43,918 nt of DNA from an uncultured Paracoccus sp. (GTDB lineage Bacteria; Pseudomonadota; Alphaproteobacteria; Rhodobacterales; Rhodobacteraceae), in contig NZ_CAMEFG010000031.1 in NCBI RefSeq assembly GCF_945915435.1, forward strand, positions 1 to 43,918. Direction: 5' to 3'. Under the pieces are notes generated by a model. That model searched no databases and was not told where the DNA came from. It saw nothing but the letters and a program-made list of their open reading frames with translations. Of the stretch, positions 1 through 8,388 are shown one piece after another. A program made the position numbers and the translations under genes. Numbering within the stretch: the first letter of the stretch is position 1; each line of letters opens with the position of its first letter.

Positions 1-293
1 TTGATGATCGGGAACAGCTTGTCGCAGACCGGGCAGGTCGGCGCGGTGAACATCAAAAGCGTGGGCCGCCCTTCGGATGCGCCGCCGATATGCACGCTCT
101 GGCCGAAATAGTCGGGCAGGTCGAACTCGGGCGCGGCGTCGCCGATGTCGGGACCGTGGTCGGTGATCATCGCACCCATCGGAGATGAGCGTTCATGCAG
201 CAGCCCGACCTGGCGCATCAGGCCCAGAAGCACCACCGTCACGCCCAGAAAGGCGATCCACAACAGGATATTGGAAGCAATCAGAAACGTCAT
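1..293 (-). CDS. mauD: MauD, methylamine dehydrogenase accessory protein (N-terminal part, cut by window edge)
   Basis: The first 97 codons are present and the rest lies beyond the left edge. An uncleaved membrane anchor spans about residues 3-25. It is followed by a thioredoxin-like domain that starts with the peroxiredoxin-type sequence APEFDLPDYFG and carries a CPVC redox motif at residues 87-90. In the mau pathway MauD is a membrane-tethered periplasmic thiol-disulfide protein, needed with MauE for the six disulfides of the MauA light chain; that role is family knowledge. The ATG begins one base after the mauE stop (TGACATG), so the two are almost certainly translationally coupled. In the P. 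denitrificans order mauA would come next, outside this window. The call rests on domain content plus its place beside mauE and mauB. Confidence 0.9.
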   Translation of the reverse strand, partial: MTFLIASNILLWIAFLGVTVVLLGLMRQVGLLHERSSPMGAMITDHGPDIGDAAPEFDLPDYFGQSVHIGGASEGRPTLLMFTAPTCPVCDKLFPII

Positions 294-294
294 G

Positions 295-849
295 TCAGCG
301 GCCTTTCAGGGTTGAAGCTTGCGCGGCGGCAAGCCCGCCGAGCATCGAGATGCTGAAATAGAGCATCATCATCACCGCACCGGCCATCAGCCCGACCAGC
401 GCATCCAGCGCACCGCCGCCCCCCGCCTGCGGCAGCAGCCCGGCCACGGCCAGCGCCAGCGCGGTCAGCAGGGCGTTGCGCCCCACCACCAGCCAGCTTA
501 TGCGCTGCTTCATGCCGTTGCGGAAGCAGCCGCAGTCGATCCAGGTGCGGCCACGGATCACGTTGATGGCGATGGCCAGCCCGAAGGCGGCCAGCAGGCC
601 CGCCGCGGCGATGGCGGCGGGCACGGCCAGCAGCGTGACCAGCAACCCCGCGGCCACGGCCAGTTCCACCACGGGCAGCACCATCGCCACCGGCCGGGCC
701 AGCCCCTCGGGCAGCAGGCGGAAGTTCCGCACCACGCCGTGGAACTCTTCCAGCCCGCCCAGCTTGGATATCGCCGCCGTCGCGAAAAGCAGCGCCAGAA
801 ACGCGCGCAGCCCCCATGTCAGCAGCGGTTCATGCAACACGTCCAGCAT
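295..849 (-). CDS. mauE: MauE, methylamine utilization membrane protein
   Basis: A 184-residue, very hydrophobic protein with four to five predicted membrane segments and a conserved cysteine pair in TWIDCGCFRNG. MauE belongs to a DoxX/VKOR-like group of small membrane proteins. With MauD it is thought to supply or shuttle disulfide bonds for the methylamine dehydrogenase light chain in the periplasm. I chose the ATG at 849, giving MLDVLHEPL, because it matches how I remember P. denitrificans MauE starting and lies one base after the mauB stop. An in-frame ATG at 867 would overlap mauB by 17 bases. Neither has a clear Shine-Dalgarno sequence, which suggests translational coupling to mauB. The order mauF-mauB-mauE-mauD is the canonical one. 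Confidence 0.92.
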   Translation of the reverse strand: MLDVLHEPLLTWGLRAFLALLFATAAISKLGGLEEFHGVVRNFRLLPEGLARPVAMVLPVVELAVAAGLLVTLLAVPAAIAAAGLLAAFGLAIAINVIRGRTWIDCGCFRNGMKQRISWLVVGRNALLTALALAVAGLLPQAGGGGALDALVGLMAGAVMMMLYFSISMLGGLAAAQASTLKGR

Positions 850-850
850 C

Positions 851-2137
851 TTACGCACCCATGTCATGGGTGGTGATGATCTGCGGGCCGTGGCCAAGCT
901 GATCGACGCTGCGCAACTGCTCGCCGCTTTCGGCGTCGTAGACATACAGCGTCTTGTCGCCCGCCGAGAGACCGTAGAGCAGCGGCTCATCGTCCTGGCT
1001 GACGTTGATCGAGTCGATCTCCTGCCCCATTTCCAGCTTGGCGATCCGCTCGCCGGTGGCGGCGTCCATCACGACGACGAAGCGGCTGGCGGTCTTGTGG
1101 CGCCATTCGTCGCGCTGATCGACCAGCAGATAGATACGATCCGAGGGGCGATGATAGGCGGTCTGCTGCCAGCCGCCGGGGCGCCAGTCGTCGGCGCGTT
1201 CTTCCTCGGTCAGCGCCTCGAAGGGTTCGCGGAATGCCGCCCCGTCTTCGGTCAGGTCCACCTGGAAGATCTTGCCGGTATAGGTCGGCCAGACCAGGCG
1301 CCCCGCGCGCAGCGAAAAGGCGGGGTGGTTGATCAGCAATTCGTCCTCGGTATGGAAAACCTCGGTATTGGTGATCTCGGCCTCCTCGCCCGAAAAATCG
1401 ACGCGGGCAAGGCTGCCGTCGCGGCAATTCATGTAAAAGACCGTGGGTGAGGCCGGGAAGATGTGGTAGCAATCGGGCACGTCGATCATACGATCGAACG
1501 CCTGCCCTTCCAGATCGACGACGCCCACGGCGGGCGCGGGCGAGAACTGGTAGTAAAGCAGGTTCTTGTTGTCGGGCGTCAGCGCGTTCATCCACTGATA
1601 GGTGCCGACCAGGAAGCGCGAGGCCTCGGGCAGCTCGATATCGGCGATGGGCAGGAAGGTCACCGAATCGAAGACCTCGACATAATCGGTGCGCTTGCCG
1701 CGCGCGATACGCTCGAACACGGTGCTGGCCTGCGCGAAGAACGAACCGTCCTCGGCCGCGACCGGATGGGGCAGGAAGCCGCCGTCGGTCATGCCCAGCA
1801 CCCGCCCGGTATCGCCGTCGATGACATATTGCTGCGTCACCGCCGCGAAATGGGCCGGGTCCTGAATATAGACGCGGCGCGTGTCGGGTTCGGGCGCGTT
1901 CAGGATGACGGGCTCGTCGGCCTCTCCGGCGGCCAGTTGCGCGGCGGCCTCGGCGGCGGCGCGCTGGCCTTCGGTCTGGCCCTCGGCGGGGGCTTCGGCG
2001 GATGCCTCGGCTGCGGCCTCTTCTGCCGGGGCCTCGTCGTCTTGCGCCCATGCGGTGCCAAGGGCAAGGACCGAACAGGTCACGCCGGCCCCGAGCAGCT
2101 TGAGGTATTTCGGGGTCGATTTCAGTGGATAAGCCAT
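851..2137 (-). CDS. mauB: MauB, methylamine dehydrogenase heavy (alpha) chain precursor
   Basis: A 428-residue precursor of the large subunit of the periplasmic tryptophan-tryptophylquinone enzyme that oxidises methylamine to formaldehyde and ammonia, passing electrons to amicyanin. The N terminus has a basic and hydrophobic signal peptide ending AWA-QDD at about residue 31. An acidic Ala/Glu-rich linker of about 45 residues follows, then the seven-bladed beta-propeller with segments such as [19 protein letters not shown] and [17 protein letters not shown]. These resemble the P. denitrificans heavy chain as I remember it. A strong ribosome site, GGGAGGAA, precedes two adjacent ATG codons at 2140 and 2137; the second has the more normal five-base spacing. 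A 94-base gap separates it from mauF. The TTQ cofactor sits in MauA, not here. Confidence 0.96.
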   Translation of the reverse strand: MAYPLKSTPKYLKLLGAGVTCSVLALGTAWAQDDEAPAEEAAAEASAEAPAEGQTEGQRAAAEAAAQLAAGEADEPVILNAPEPDTRRVYIQDPAHFAAVTQQYVIDGDTGRVLGMTDGGFLPHPVAAEDGSFFAQASTVFERIARGKRTDYVEVFDSVTFLPIADIELPEASRFLVGTYQWMNALTPDNKNLLYYQFSPAPAVGVVDLEGQAFDRMIDVPDCYHIFPASPTVFYMNCRDGSLARVDFSGEEAEITNTEVFHTEDELLINHPAFSLRAGRLVWPTYTGKIFQVDLTEDGAAFREPFEALTEEERADDWRPGGWQQTAYHRPSDRIYLLVDQRDEWRHKTASRFVVVMDAATGERIAKLEMGQEIDSINVSQDDEPLLYGLSAGDKTLYVYDAESGEQLRSVDQLGHGPQIITTHDMGA

Positions 2138-2231
2138 CATTTCCTCCCTGAGATGGCTACCCGGCACAAGCGGCTCCTCGCGGGCCGGGCAGAACGGTCG
2201 AAGTTGCGAAATGCCCCAAGGGGCGATTGCA

Positions 2232-3056
2232 TCAGGCCAGCGCCAGCACGGCGAAGGCGGCGCCAAGCGCGGTCAGGATCACCCCATCGGCAATGGCGGC
2301 GCGTTCCTGGTTGCGGCCCAGCCAGGACTGGATGCCGTAATCCGTCAGCGGCAGCAGGTTCACCGCGACGGGCAGGAAACGGCCAAGGTTGAACAGCGCG
2401 ATAAGGCCGATCGCCTCGGCGATGTTGCCGGTCAGGATCGCGGCGGCGGTCATCATGTAAAGCAGCGGGGTCTGCACATAGGTCAGGTAATCCAGACCCA
2501 GCGACAGCCCGTAGAGCCCGCCGACCACCCATTTCGGAAAGCGGTTGCGCGCGTCATGAGGCACCTGCGCCCGGCGCTGCGGATAGGGCAGGCGCAACAG
2601 GTCAAGCTGATGCGCGCCATAGGCCAGGCCGATCAGCGCCAGTACCGACAGCCCGAAACCCGTGGCAAAGCCCGAGAAACCGGCCAGCCCGCCGATTGCG
2701 CCCAGAAGCGTGCCAAGGATCACCGCGCCAAGCGCATAACCCAGCCCGTGCATCGCGAAGGTGGGCAAGAAGCCCATCACGGCCTTCGCCCCCCTGCCCG
2801 TCTGGCGCAGAAGCGAGATCGAGGAATAGCCGCAAGGCGACCAGGTGGACAGCAACCCGCCCGCCACGGCCGCCAGGCCCACGACGGCCCAAAGCGCAGG
2901 TCCGCCCGCGCCTTTCAGCACCAGCCCCCCGGCCGCACCGGCCAGCGCGCCGGCCGCCAGCAAGGCCAGCCGTGCCGCGCGCGAGAACGGCTGCGGGAAA
3001 GAGATGCAGTCGGGCACCCCTTCCGTGGCCGCCGGAAACTCGTTGATCGTCGTCAC
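2232..3056 (-). CDS. mauF: MauF, methylamine utilization membrane protein
   Basis: A 274-residue polytopic membrane protein with about six to seven hydrophobic segments. The motif [12 protein letters not shown] at about residues 75-86 and the overall layout resemble the MauF family, which is distantly like CcdA/DsbD-type transporters. In P. denitrificans mauF is the first gene of the operon and is needed for making the dehydrogenase; its biochemical role is not settled. I chose GTG at 3056 because an excellent GAGAGGAGG ribosome site lies six bases upstream. No in-frame ATG nearby has comparable support. The 219 bases between it and the upstream LysR gene hold several symmetric and repeated sequences that could be the operon's control region. 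Confidence 0.9.
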   Translation of the reverse strand: MTTINEFPAATEGVPDCISFPQPFSRAARLALLAAGALAGAAGGLVLKGAGGPALWAVVGLAAVAGGLLSTWSPCGYSSISLLRQTGRGAKAVMGFLPTFAMHGLGYALGAVILGTLLGAIGGLAGFSGFATGFGLSVLALIGLAYGAHQLDLLRLPYPQRRAQVPHDARNRFPKWVVGGLYGLSLGLDYLTYVQTPLLYMMTAAAILTGNIAEAIGLIALFNLGRFLPVAVNLLPLTDYGIQSWLGRNQERAAIADGVILTALGAAFAVLALA

Positions 3057-3275
3057 CTCACGCCTCCTCTCGTTTGGTTTGACCCGCTCCGGCAAGGGAC
3101 CGGGTTCGACATCCCCGAGACTGCGACACCGTGTCACACAGCATAAGGAAAGAAATTTGCAGGGGGTGGCCGAGAAATTGCAGGTAAAGGGAAAATTTCC
3201 TGACAATCATCTGTTATTACTGAAGATAATTCCATTTCCTGGCATCAGGGCAATCTCATATTTTAGTATGATCCC
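3057..3275 (-). promoter_or_regulatory. Probable mau operon control region
   Basis: This gene-free stretch between the LysR-type regulator and mauF is clearly more AT-rich than its surroundings. At 3122-3138 lies an 8-1-8 inverted repeat, TGCGACAC-C-GTGTCACA, with one mismatch. A near-identical direct repeat of about 12 bases occurs at 3151-3163 and 3173-3184, offset by 22 bases, about two helical turns. A palindrome, GGAAAATTTCC, sits at 3190-3200. LysR proteins bind such paired sites, so this is a plausible MauR target. I could not pick out a convincing -35/-10 pair. Confidence 0.55.
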
Positions 3276-4103
3276 CTATTCGGCGAACAGGCTCGCACAC
3301 CAATCGGCGATCTGGCGGGCAAGGCCGTCGTTGCGCAAATGGGGCTGGGTCAGCAGCCAGACCTCGCGCCCCTCGGGCAGGGGCCTGATCTCGACCGGGG
3401 CGGCAGGATCCAGGGTTTCGGCAAGGCAGGCGGGCAGGATGCCGCTGGCGCGCCCGCTCTCCATCACCGCGCGCAGGACGTTGTGATTCGCCGTTTCGAC
3501 GCGCGCACCACCCAGGTCATGCGTCCGGGCCAGATGGCGCATCTCGGGCGTCTCGTGCAGGATGGGCGGATAGGCCGCCAGCACGGGCGCAGCTCCGCCC
3601 AGCCGTCCCGTGACCATGCACAGCCGCATTTCCCCGATGCGCCGCATCAGGAAGGCGCCCTGGCTTGGACGGCCCAGCCTGATCGCGAAATCCGCCTCCC
3701 ACCGCGACATGTCGGCATTGTGGTCCGAGGTGTCGATGCTCAGCGCCAGTTCCGGCAATTCGTCCAGCAGATGCGGCAGGCCGGGGGCCATGAAATGCTC
3801 GGCGATCACGGCGATGGTGGTCAGGCGCAGCTTGCGCAGGGCGTGGTCGTGTTCGTGCAGCAGGCGCTCGATATCATCGACGGCATGGGCGATATCGTCC
3901 AGTTGGCGCAGGATCGCGCGACAGGCGGCGGTGGGGTTGCGCTTGCCGTTTGCCGCCTCGAACAAGGGCATCCCGAAGGTGCTTTCAAGCCGCGCGAGAC
4001 GGCGGCTGACGGTCGTTTCGTCGATGCCCAGAACACGCGCGGCGCGTGAAAAGGACTCGGTCTTGCCGACCGCCGCCACGATACGCAGGTCGTCCCAGTT
4101 CAT
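3276..4103 (-). CDS. mauR: LysR-family transcriptional regulator, probable MauR activator of the mau operon
   Basis: A 275-residue LysR-type regulator. The N-terminal winged helix-turn-helix starts MNWDDLRIVAAV and contains FSRAARVLGIDETTVSRRLARLE. A substrate-binding effector domain occupies the rest, including the segment WEADFAIRLGRPSQGAFLMRR. The protein is somewhat shorter than the usual 290-310. The start ATG has a GGGGAAGGG ribosome site just upstream. Its location directly upstream of mauF and its resemblance to P. denitrificans MauR, the methylamine-responsive activator, support the name. It is transcribed in the same direction as mauF; as I recall, mauR is divergent in P. denitrificans, so the arrangement may be altered here. 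LysR membership is certain and the MauR identity is an inference from context. Confidence 0.78.
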   Translation of the reverse strand: MNWDDLRIVAAVGKTESFSRAARVLGIDETTVSRRLARLESTFGMPLFEAANGKRNPTAACRAILRQLDDIAHAVDDIERLLHEHDHALRKLRLTTIAVIAEHFMAPGLPHLLDELPELALSIDTSDHNADMSRWEADFAIRLGRPSQGAFLMRRIGEMRLCMVTGRLGGAAPVLAAYPPILHETPEMRHLARTHDLGGARVETANHNVLRAVMESGRASGILPACLAETLDPAAPVEIRPLPEGREVWLLTQPHLRNDGLARQIADWCASLFAE

Positions 4104-4652
4104 GCCCTTCCCCTCACCGCCCGATGCCCGAAACCCATCTTTCTATCGCACCCCCGACGGTTTCCGCATCCCCGGCATCGTCAGGGTGCTACGATTGGCC
4201 TAGAGCCTGTGCGAAAGGCGATATCGGCCTGGATTGAGCCTTGCAGCAGCAAGATGGGCCGCATCGACCGGCATTTCCCGCCCCGCCGCCCTCGTCCGTT
4301 TGTTCGGTCATGACGGCGCCCCGTTTCGCGATGGTGCGACCCTGCAATAGGCCAACGCGGCCAGCGCAGCGCAAACATGTGCCGTCGCAGCCTGGTCACA
4401 GATCATTGAAATAACATGAAAATACTGCCTGATAATGATTTACGACGAATCGCATGCCCCACCTCTCCCAGCCCATCGCGTGAACGGAATGGGCAGTCCG
4501 TGAAACCCGGTCCGATCCCGCATCGCGAACCTTCGGGCAGCTTGCCACCTGTCCGAACGGGTTCCGCAAGACCTTGCACTTCCGCCCGCCCGTCAAGATT
4601 CCGCAAGGCATTGGAGCCGCTTCCGGCGCGCGCCACCTGCACCGGAAATGCC
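4104..4652. other. 549-bp stretch without a supportable gene
   Basis: This lies between the DUF1178 gene and the mauR-like gene, both on the minus strand. Short open frames exist on both strands, but none shows a ribosome site together with a recognisable protein. An AT-rich island at about 4402-4445 contains ATCATT and AATGAT arms in inverted orientation, set in otherwise GC-rich sequence. It could hold a promoter or be the remnant of a lost gene. I see no transposase motif, terminal repeat or tRNA. Confidence 0.6.
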
Positions 4653-5072
4653 CTAATTCGCGCGCTGCCGCGGGGTGAATGGCAGGGGGGCGACGGGGAT
4701 GCCGTCCTCCAGCAGCTTGCGCGCATCCTCAAGCCGCGCCTCGCCATGTATCGAACGTTCGGGTGCGCGGCCTTCATGCATCGCGCGCGCCTCGGAGGCA
4801 AAGGACATCCCGACATAGTCCGAGTTCCGCTCGACATGCCGGCGCAGCCTGGCCAACGCCGCTTCCTTTTCGTTTTGCGGTGTCGCAAGATCGGGGCGAG
4901 CGTCCTTGCCGCGCGCGACATTCGGCGCCATCAGCGTCTTGTCGACCTGCGCCGATCCGCATTGCGTGCAATTCACCTGCCCACTCGCCCGCAGGCTGTC
5001 GAAGCCCGAGGCAGACTTGAACCAGCCGTCGAATTCGTGACCGTTGTCGCAGCGCAGGGTGTAGCGGATCAT
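4653..5072 (-). CDS. DUF1178 family protein
   Basis: A 139-residue cytoplasmic protein matching the DUF1178 family common in Alpha- and Betaproteobacteria. It starts MIRYTLRCDNGHEFDGWF and has single Cys8 plus a CTQC pair at residues 35-38, which together look like a small zinc-ribbon-type site. The C-terminal half is charged and helical and contains the family-type segments VGMSFASEARAMHEG and DARKLLEDGIPVAPLPF. The start at 5072 has GGAAGGAAAGGA upstream. It lies 46 bases after the KDO transferase gene in the same direction and is probably co-transcribed with it. No biochemical function is known to me. Confidence 0.88.
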   Translation of the reverse strand: MIRYTLRCDNGHEFDGWFKSASGFDSLRASGQVNCTQCGSAQVDKTLMAPNVARGKDARPDLATPQNEKEAALARLRRHVERNSDYVGMSFASEARAMHEGRAPERSIHGEARLEDARKLLEDGIPVAPLPFTPRQRAN

Positions 5073-5118
5073 GCGTTCGTCCTTTCCTTCCCTGATATCG
5101 GCGCTGCGGCGCGAAACC

Positions 5119-6330
5119 TCAAGCCCGCGCGTCCGCCAGCGCGTTGATCGCCGCCAGCAAGGGACCGGGATCGCCCGCCCGCTCCAGCAGCACGGCACGG
5201 GCGCGCGCACCCATTCCGGCGCACGCGGCGCCGTCCCGCGCAAGCTCTTGCAGGGCGCGGGCCAGATCGCCCGCGCTGATCGCACGGCTGGCCCCTGCCG
5301 CATCCAGCGCCGCGTAATCCTCGGCGAAATTGGCGATATGGGGACCGCGCAGGATCGCGCAACGATGGGCCGCCGGCTCCCAGGGCGTATGTCCCCCCCG
5401 GTCGGTGAACGACCCCCCGGTGACACAGATCGCCGCGCGGTCATACCAGCGCACCATCTCGCCCAGCGTATCGGCCAGCAGCACGGGCGCGGATTCGTCG
5501 CCGCCCCGGCTACGGCGGGCAGGATCAAGGCCACGCGCATGAAAGATCGCCACGACCTGGTCGGCCCGCGCGGGGTGGCGCGGCGCAAGGATCAGGCGCA
5601 GCGCGGGATATTCGGCGCGCGCGGCCAGATAGGCGTCAAGGATCACCTCCTCCTCGCCCTCATGGGTCGAGGCGGCCAGCACGGTCAGGTCACGCCACGG
5701 CCCGCCGTCCTGCGGCACGACCCGCGCAGGTGCCAACAGCTTCAACTGCAACCGGCCCGACAGCGCGGCAGGCGGCAGGCCCAGGGCCAGCAGCCGCGCC
5801 TCGGTCGCCGCGTTCTGCGCCGACAGCACCGCGATACGCGACAGGACGGGACGGATCAGCCCCGGCAAGCGCGCCCACCTGCGCGCCGACCGTTCCGACA
5901 TCCGCGCGCCCACCACCACCTGCGCCACCCCCCGCGCGGCCAGCAAACGCGCGCGATTGGGCCAGATCTCATTCTCGATCGTCATCTGGACACGCGGGCG
6001 CACCCTGTCCAGAAAACGCCCGACCGCGCCCGGCACATCCAGCGGCGCAAGGCAGGCGGGCAGGCCCCAACCCTGCGCGGCGGCGCGGCCCGTCACGCTG
6101 TTGGCGGTCACGATCACCGGCATATCCTCCGCCAGGTCGGCAATCAGCGCGCGGGCCGAGTTCAGCTCGCCCACGCTCGCCCCATGTATCCAGATGCCGC
6201 CCGGCGTCACCTCGGGACCACGCCGCGCCAGACGCTCGGACCCATCCTCGCCACGCATCAACAGGGGCAGCACGGCCCCGGCAACGCCGCTCGCCAGCCG
6301 ATAACCCGACCCGGACAGCGAAACCGGCAT
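5119..6330 (-). CDS. waaA: 3-deoxy-D-manno-octulosonic acid (KDO) transferase
   Basis: About 403 residues. This is the inner-membrane-associated glycosyltransferase that adds KDO from CMP-KDO to lipid IVA, the first core step of lipopolysaccharide. Family marks include IWIHGASVGELNSAR near the N terminus, which holds the catalytic Glu region, and the C-terminal SFTDRGGHTPWEPAA segment corresponding to the GGH/N-x-x-EPA donor-binding motif. I placed the start at the ATG at 6330 (MPVSLSGSGY). A GTG at 6360 has the better ribosome site (AAAGGGCGGG, five bases upstream) and would add ten residues. The E. coli protein is about 425 residues. Whether it adds one or more KDO residues cannot be read from the sequence. 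Confidence 0.9.
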   Translation of the reverse strand: MPVSLSGSGYRLASGVAGAVLPLLMRGEDGSERLARRGPEVTPGGIWIHGASVGELNSARALIADLAEDMPVIVTANSVTGRAAAQGWGLPACLAPLDVPGAVGRFLDRVRPRVQMTIENEIWPNRARLLAARGVAQVVVGARMSERSARRWARLPGLIRPVLSRIAVLSAQNAATEARLLALGLPPAALSGRLQLKLLAPARVVPQDGGPWRDLTVLAASTHEGEEEVILDAYLAARAEYPALRLILAPRHPARADQVVAIFHARGLDPARRSRGGDESAPVLLADTLGEMVRWYDRAAICVTGGSFTDRGGHTPWEPAAHRCAILRGPHIANFAEDYAALDAAGASRAISAGDLARALQELARDGAACAGMGARARAVLLERAGDPGPLLAAINALADARA

Positions 6331-6403
6331 CAATCCAAACCCATCCGTCCCCCGCGATTCCACATCGTCCCGCCCTTTCTGGCACGGAAATCCGAATATT
6401 CGG

Positions 6404-7087
6404 TTAACGTCGGCCCACCGCCTCGCGGATCGCGCGCATATTCGCGCCATAGACCCCCGGATCACCAACCGAACCGCCCTTGAACACCGCCGAGCCGGCG
6501 ACCAGCACATCCGCCCCCGCCTCGACGACCAGGGGCGCGGTAACCGGATCCACCCCCCCGTCGATCTCGATATGCACGGGCCGGTCGCCAATCATCGCGC
6601 GCAAGCGGCGGATCTTGCCGGTCATGTCGATGAACTTCTGCCCCCCGAAACCGGGATTGACCGTCATCACGCAGACCAGGTCGGCCAGGTCCAGGACATG
6701 CGCCACCGCCTCGGCGGGCGTGCCGGGGTTCAACGCCACCCCCGCCTTTTTCCCCGTCGCGCGAATCGCTTGCAACGTGCGGTGGATATGCGGCCCGGCC
6801 TCGACATGGGCGGTGATCAGATCGGCACCGGCCTCGGCATAGGCCTCGATATAGGGATCGACCGGGGCGATCATCAGATGCACGTCCATGAAGGTCGTGA
6901 CATGCTTGCGAAACGCCTTCACGGCAGGCGGGCCGAAGGTCAGGTTCGGCACGAAATGCCCATCCATCACATCGACATGGACCCAATCGGCGCCCTGGTC
7001 CTCGACCGCGCGGATCTCGCGCCCGAAATCGGCGAAATCCGCCGAAAGAATGGATGGCGCGATCCTGATCTTGCGCTCGAATGTCAT
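6404..7087 (-). CDS. rpe: Ribulose-phosphate 3-epimerase
   Basis: A 227-residue TIM-barrel enzyme interconverting D-ribulose 5-phosphate and D-xylulose 5-phosphate in the pentose phosphate pathway and, if present, the Calvin cycle. Diagnostic segments are [27 protein letters not shown] with its metal-binding His and Asp, [13 protein letters not shown], and the C-terminal EIDGGV with catalytic Asp followed by the phosphate-binding VAGSAVFKG. Length is typical of the family. The ATG at 7087 follows GAGGGGACC. The stop lies 73 bases before the KDO transferase start, so the two may form an operon although their functions are unrelated. It is divergent from hslO across a repeat-containing intergenic region. 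Confidence 0.97.
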   Translation of the reverse strand: MTFERKIRIAPSILSADFADFGREIRAVEDQGADWVHVDVMDGHFVPNLTFGPPAVKAFRKHVTTFMDVHLMIAPVDPYIEAYAEAGADLITAHVEAGPHIHRTLQAIRATGKKAGVALNPGTPAEAVAHVLDLADLVCVMTVNPGFGGQKFIDMTGKIRRLRAMIGDRPVHIEIDGGVDPVTAPLVVEAGADVLVAGSAVFKGGSVGDPGVYGANMRAIREAVGRR

Positions 7088-7162
7088 CGCTGGTCCCCTC
7101 GTTCCAAACCCGCCACGGATGCCCCGGTTATGGGCGAAAGCGCCGCGCCGTCAACCGCCGCA

Positions 7163-7197
7163 CCCGCTTTCTTCATCATCCAAATACCCCACGGGGG
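7163..7197 (-). repeat. Dispersed intergenic element, copy 1
   Basis: The run CCCGCTTTCTTCATCAT, two variable bases, AAATACCC and a G-run recurs at 43453-43487. Read on the minus strand it is GGGTATTT..ATGATGAAGAAAG. It resembles the GTATTT..AGATGAAG intergenic sequences I know to be frequent in Rhodobacterales genomes. This copy lies between divergent rpe and hslO and runs directly into the hairpin repeats at 7195. Confidence 0.65.
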
Positions 7198-7261
7198 TGT
7201 GGGGGTGTGAAACCCCCACATGAAAGGCGCGGGTGTGGGGGTGTGAAACCCCCACATGAAA
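7195..7261. repeat. Two identical 31-bp direct repeats, each a hairpin
   Basis: Copies at 7195-7225 and 7231-7261 are identical, separated by GGCGC, giving a 36-bp period. Each contains a perfect 8-bp stem, TGTGGGGG / CCCCCACA, around a seven-base loop (TGTGAAA). They sit in the 280-bp region between the divergent rpe and hslO genes. They could act as terminators or transcript stabilisers, or be part of the adjoining dispersed element. Confidence 0.85.
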
Positions 7262-7367
7262 CGCAGAACGCACCGACCCCCTTGGGCTTTGCCGCAAGCG
7301 CATTATATTGGGCGCAAAGCGCACGCCCTCAAGACGGATGCGCAATCGAAATTCCGAAAGGCCCCCG

Positions 7368-8387
7368 ATGAATAAGATCAACCAGATCGCCTGGGACGAT
7401 ACGATCCTGCCGTTCCAGCTCGACCGCCCGGACGTGCGCGGACGCACCGCAAGGCTGGACGGCGTGCTGGAACATATCCTGTCGCGCCACGACTACCCCG
7501 CCCCCGTCAGCGCGCTGGTGGCCGAGCTCGCGCTGCTGACCGCGCTGATCGGCCAGACCGTCAAGCTGCGTTGGAAGCTCAGCCTGCAAGTGCGCGGCGA
7601 CGGCGCCGTGCGCACCATCGCGACCGACTACTACGCCCCCGAGACCGAGGGCGCACCCGCCCGCATGCGGGCCTGGGCCAGCTTCGACCCCGACCGGCTG
7701 GATGCCTCGGCGCCCGCCTTCGACCAGGTCGGCCAAGGTTATTTCGCCGTGCTGATCGACCAGGGGCAGGGCAATACGCCCTACCAGGGGCTGACGCCGC
7801 TGACCGGCGGCTCGCTCGCGGCCTGCGCGCAGACCTATTTCGCGCAATCCGAACAACTGCCCACCCGGTTCGCGTTGTCCTATGGCCGCTCGCAGATGGC
7901 TGGCGACCGCGAGCGCTGGCGTGCGGGTGGCGTGATGTTGCAGACCCTGCCCGCCCAGCCCATGCCCGCCGAAGGTCCCGGCGGCGATTCCGGGGGCCTG
8001 ATCCAGACCGCCGACATCCTGCAAGGCACGGAATCCGAGAACTGGAACCGCGTCAACCTGCTCCTGGACACGGTCGAGGACATGGAACTGATCGGCCCCT
8101 CGGTCGCGCCGACCGAATTGCTCGTGCGCCTTTTCCACGAAGAGCAGCCGCGCGTCTTCGATCCCCAGCCGGTGCAGTTCGGCTGTTCTTGCAGCGCCGA
8201 AAAGGTCCGCGCCACCCTGTCGATCTATTCGGCCAGGGACATCGGCCACATGACCACGCCCGAGGGCACCGTCACCGCCGATTGCCAGTTCTGCGGCGCG
8301 CATTACCAATTCGACCCCCGCAGCCTGGGGTTCGAGGCGACGGTGGACGAAAACGGCGCCCCCCTGGCGCAACGGCAAGACGGCTAG
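7368..8387 (+). CDS. hslO: Hsp33 redox-regulated chaperone
   Basis: A 339-residue cytosolic holdase chaperone activated by oxidation. The C-terminal redox switch is visible: CSC in QFGCSCSAEKV and CQFC in TADCQFCGAHY. These four cysteines bind zinc when reduced and form two disulfides under oxidative and heat stress. The N-terminal substrate-binding domain includes LTALIGQTVKLRWKLSLQ and the conserved GQGNTPYQGLTPL. The ATG at 7368 follows GAAAGG. It is slightly longer than the E. coli protein (about 292). It is followed after one base by a Nudix gene, then cca and an ABC exporter, an order I recall from other Rhodobacterales. Confidence 0.96.
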   Translation: MNKINQIAWDDTILPFQLDRPDVRGRTARLDGVLEHILSRHDYPAPVSALVAELALLTALIGQTVKLRWKLSLQVRGDGAVRTIATDYYAPETEGAPARMRAWASFDPDRLDASAPAFDQVGQGYFAVLIDQGQGNTPYQGLTPLTGGSLAACAQTYFAQSEQLPTRFALSYGRSQMAGDRERWRAGGVMLQTLPAQPMPAEGPGGDSGGLIQTADILQGTESENWNRVNLLLDTVEDMELIGPSVAPTELLVRLFHEEQPRVFDPQPVQFGCSCSAEKVRATLSIYSARDIGHMTTPEGTVTADCQFCGAHYQFDPRSLGFEATVDENGAPLAQRQDG

Positions 8388-8388
8388 C

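Noticed and set aside
3097..3118. tRNA T-arm-like GGGTTCGACATCCC
   Set aside because: No matching acceptor, D or anticodon arms around it. It lies in the mauF leader.
4181..4399. Possible transposase remnant in the gap
   Set aside because: No DDE motif, terminal inverted repeat or target duplication could be seen.
7195..7261. Short CRISPR array
   Set aside because: Only two repeats, a five-base spacer and strong internal hairpins; no cas genes in the window.
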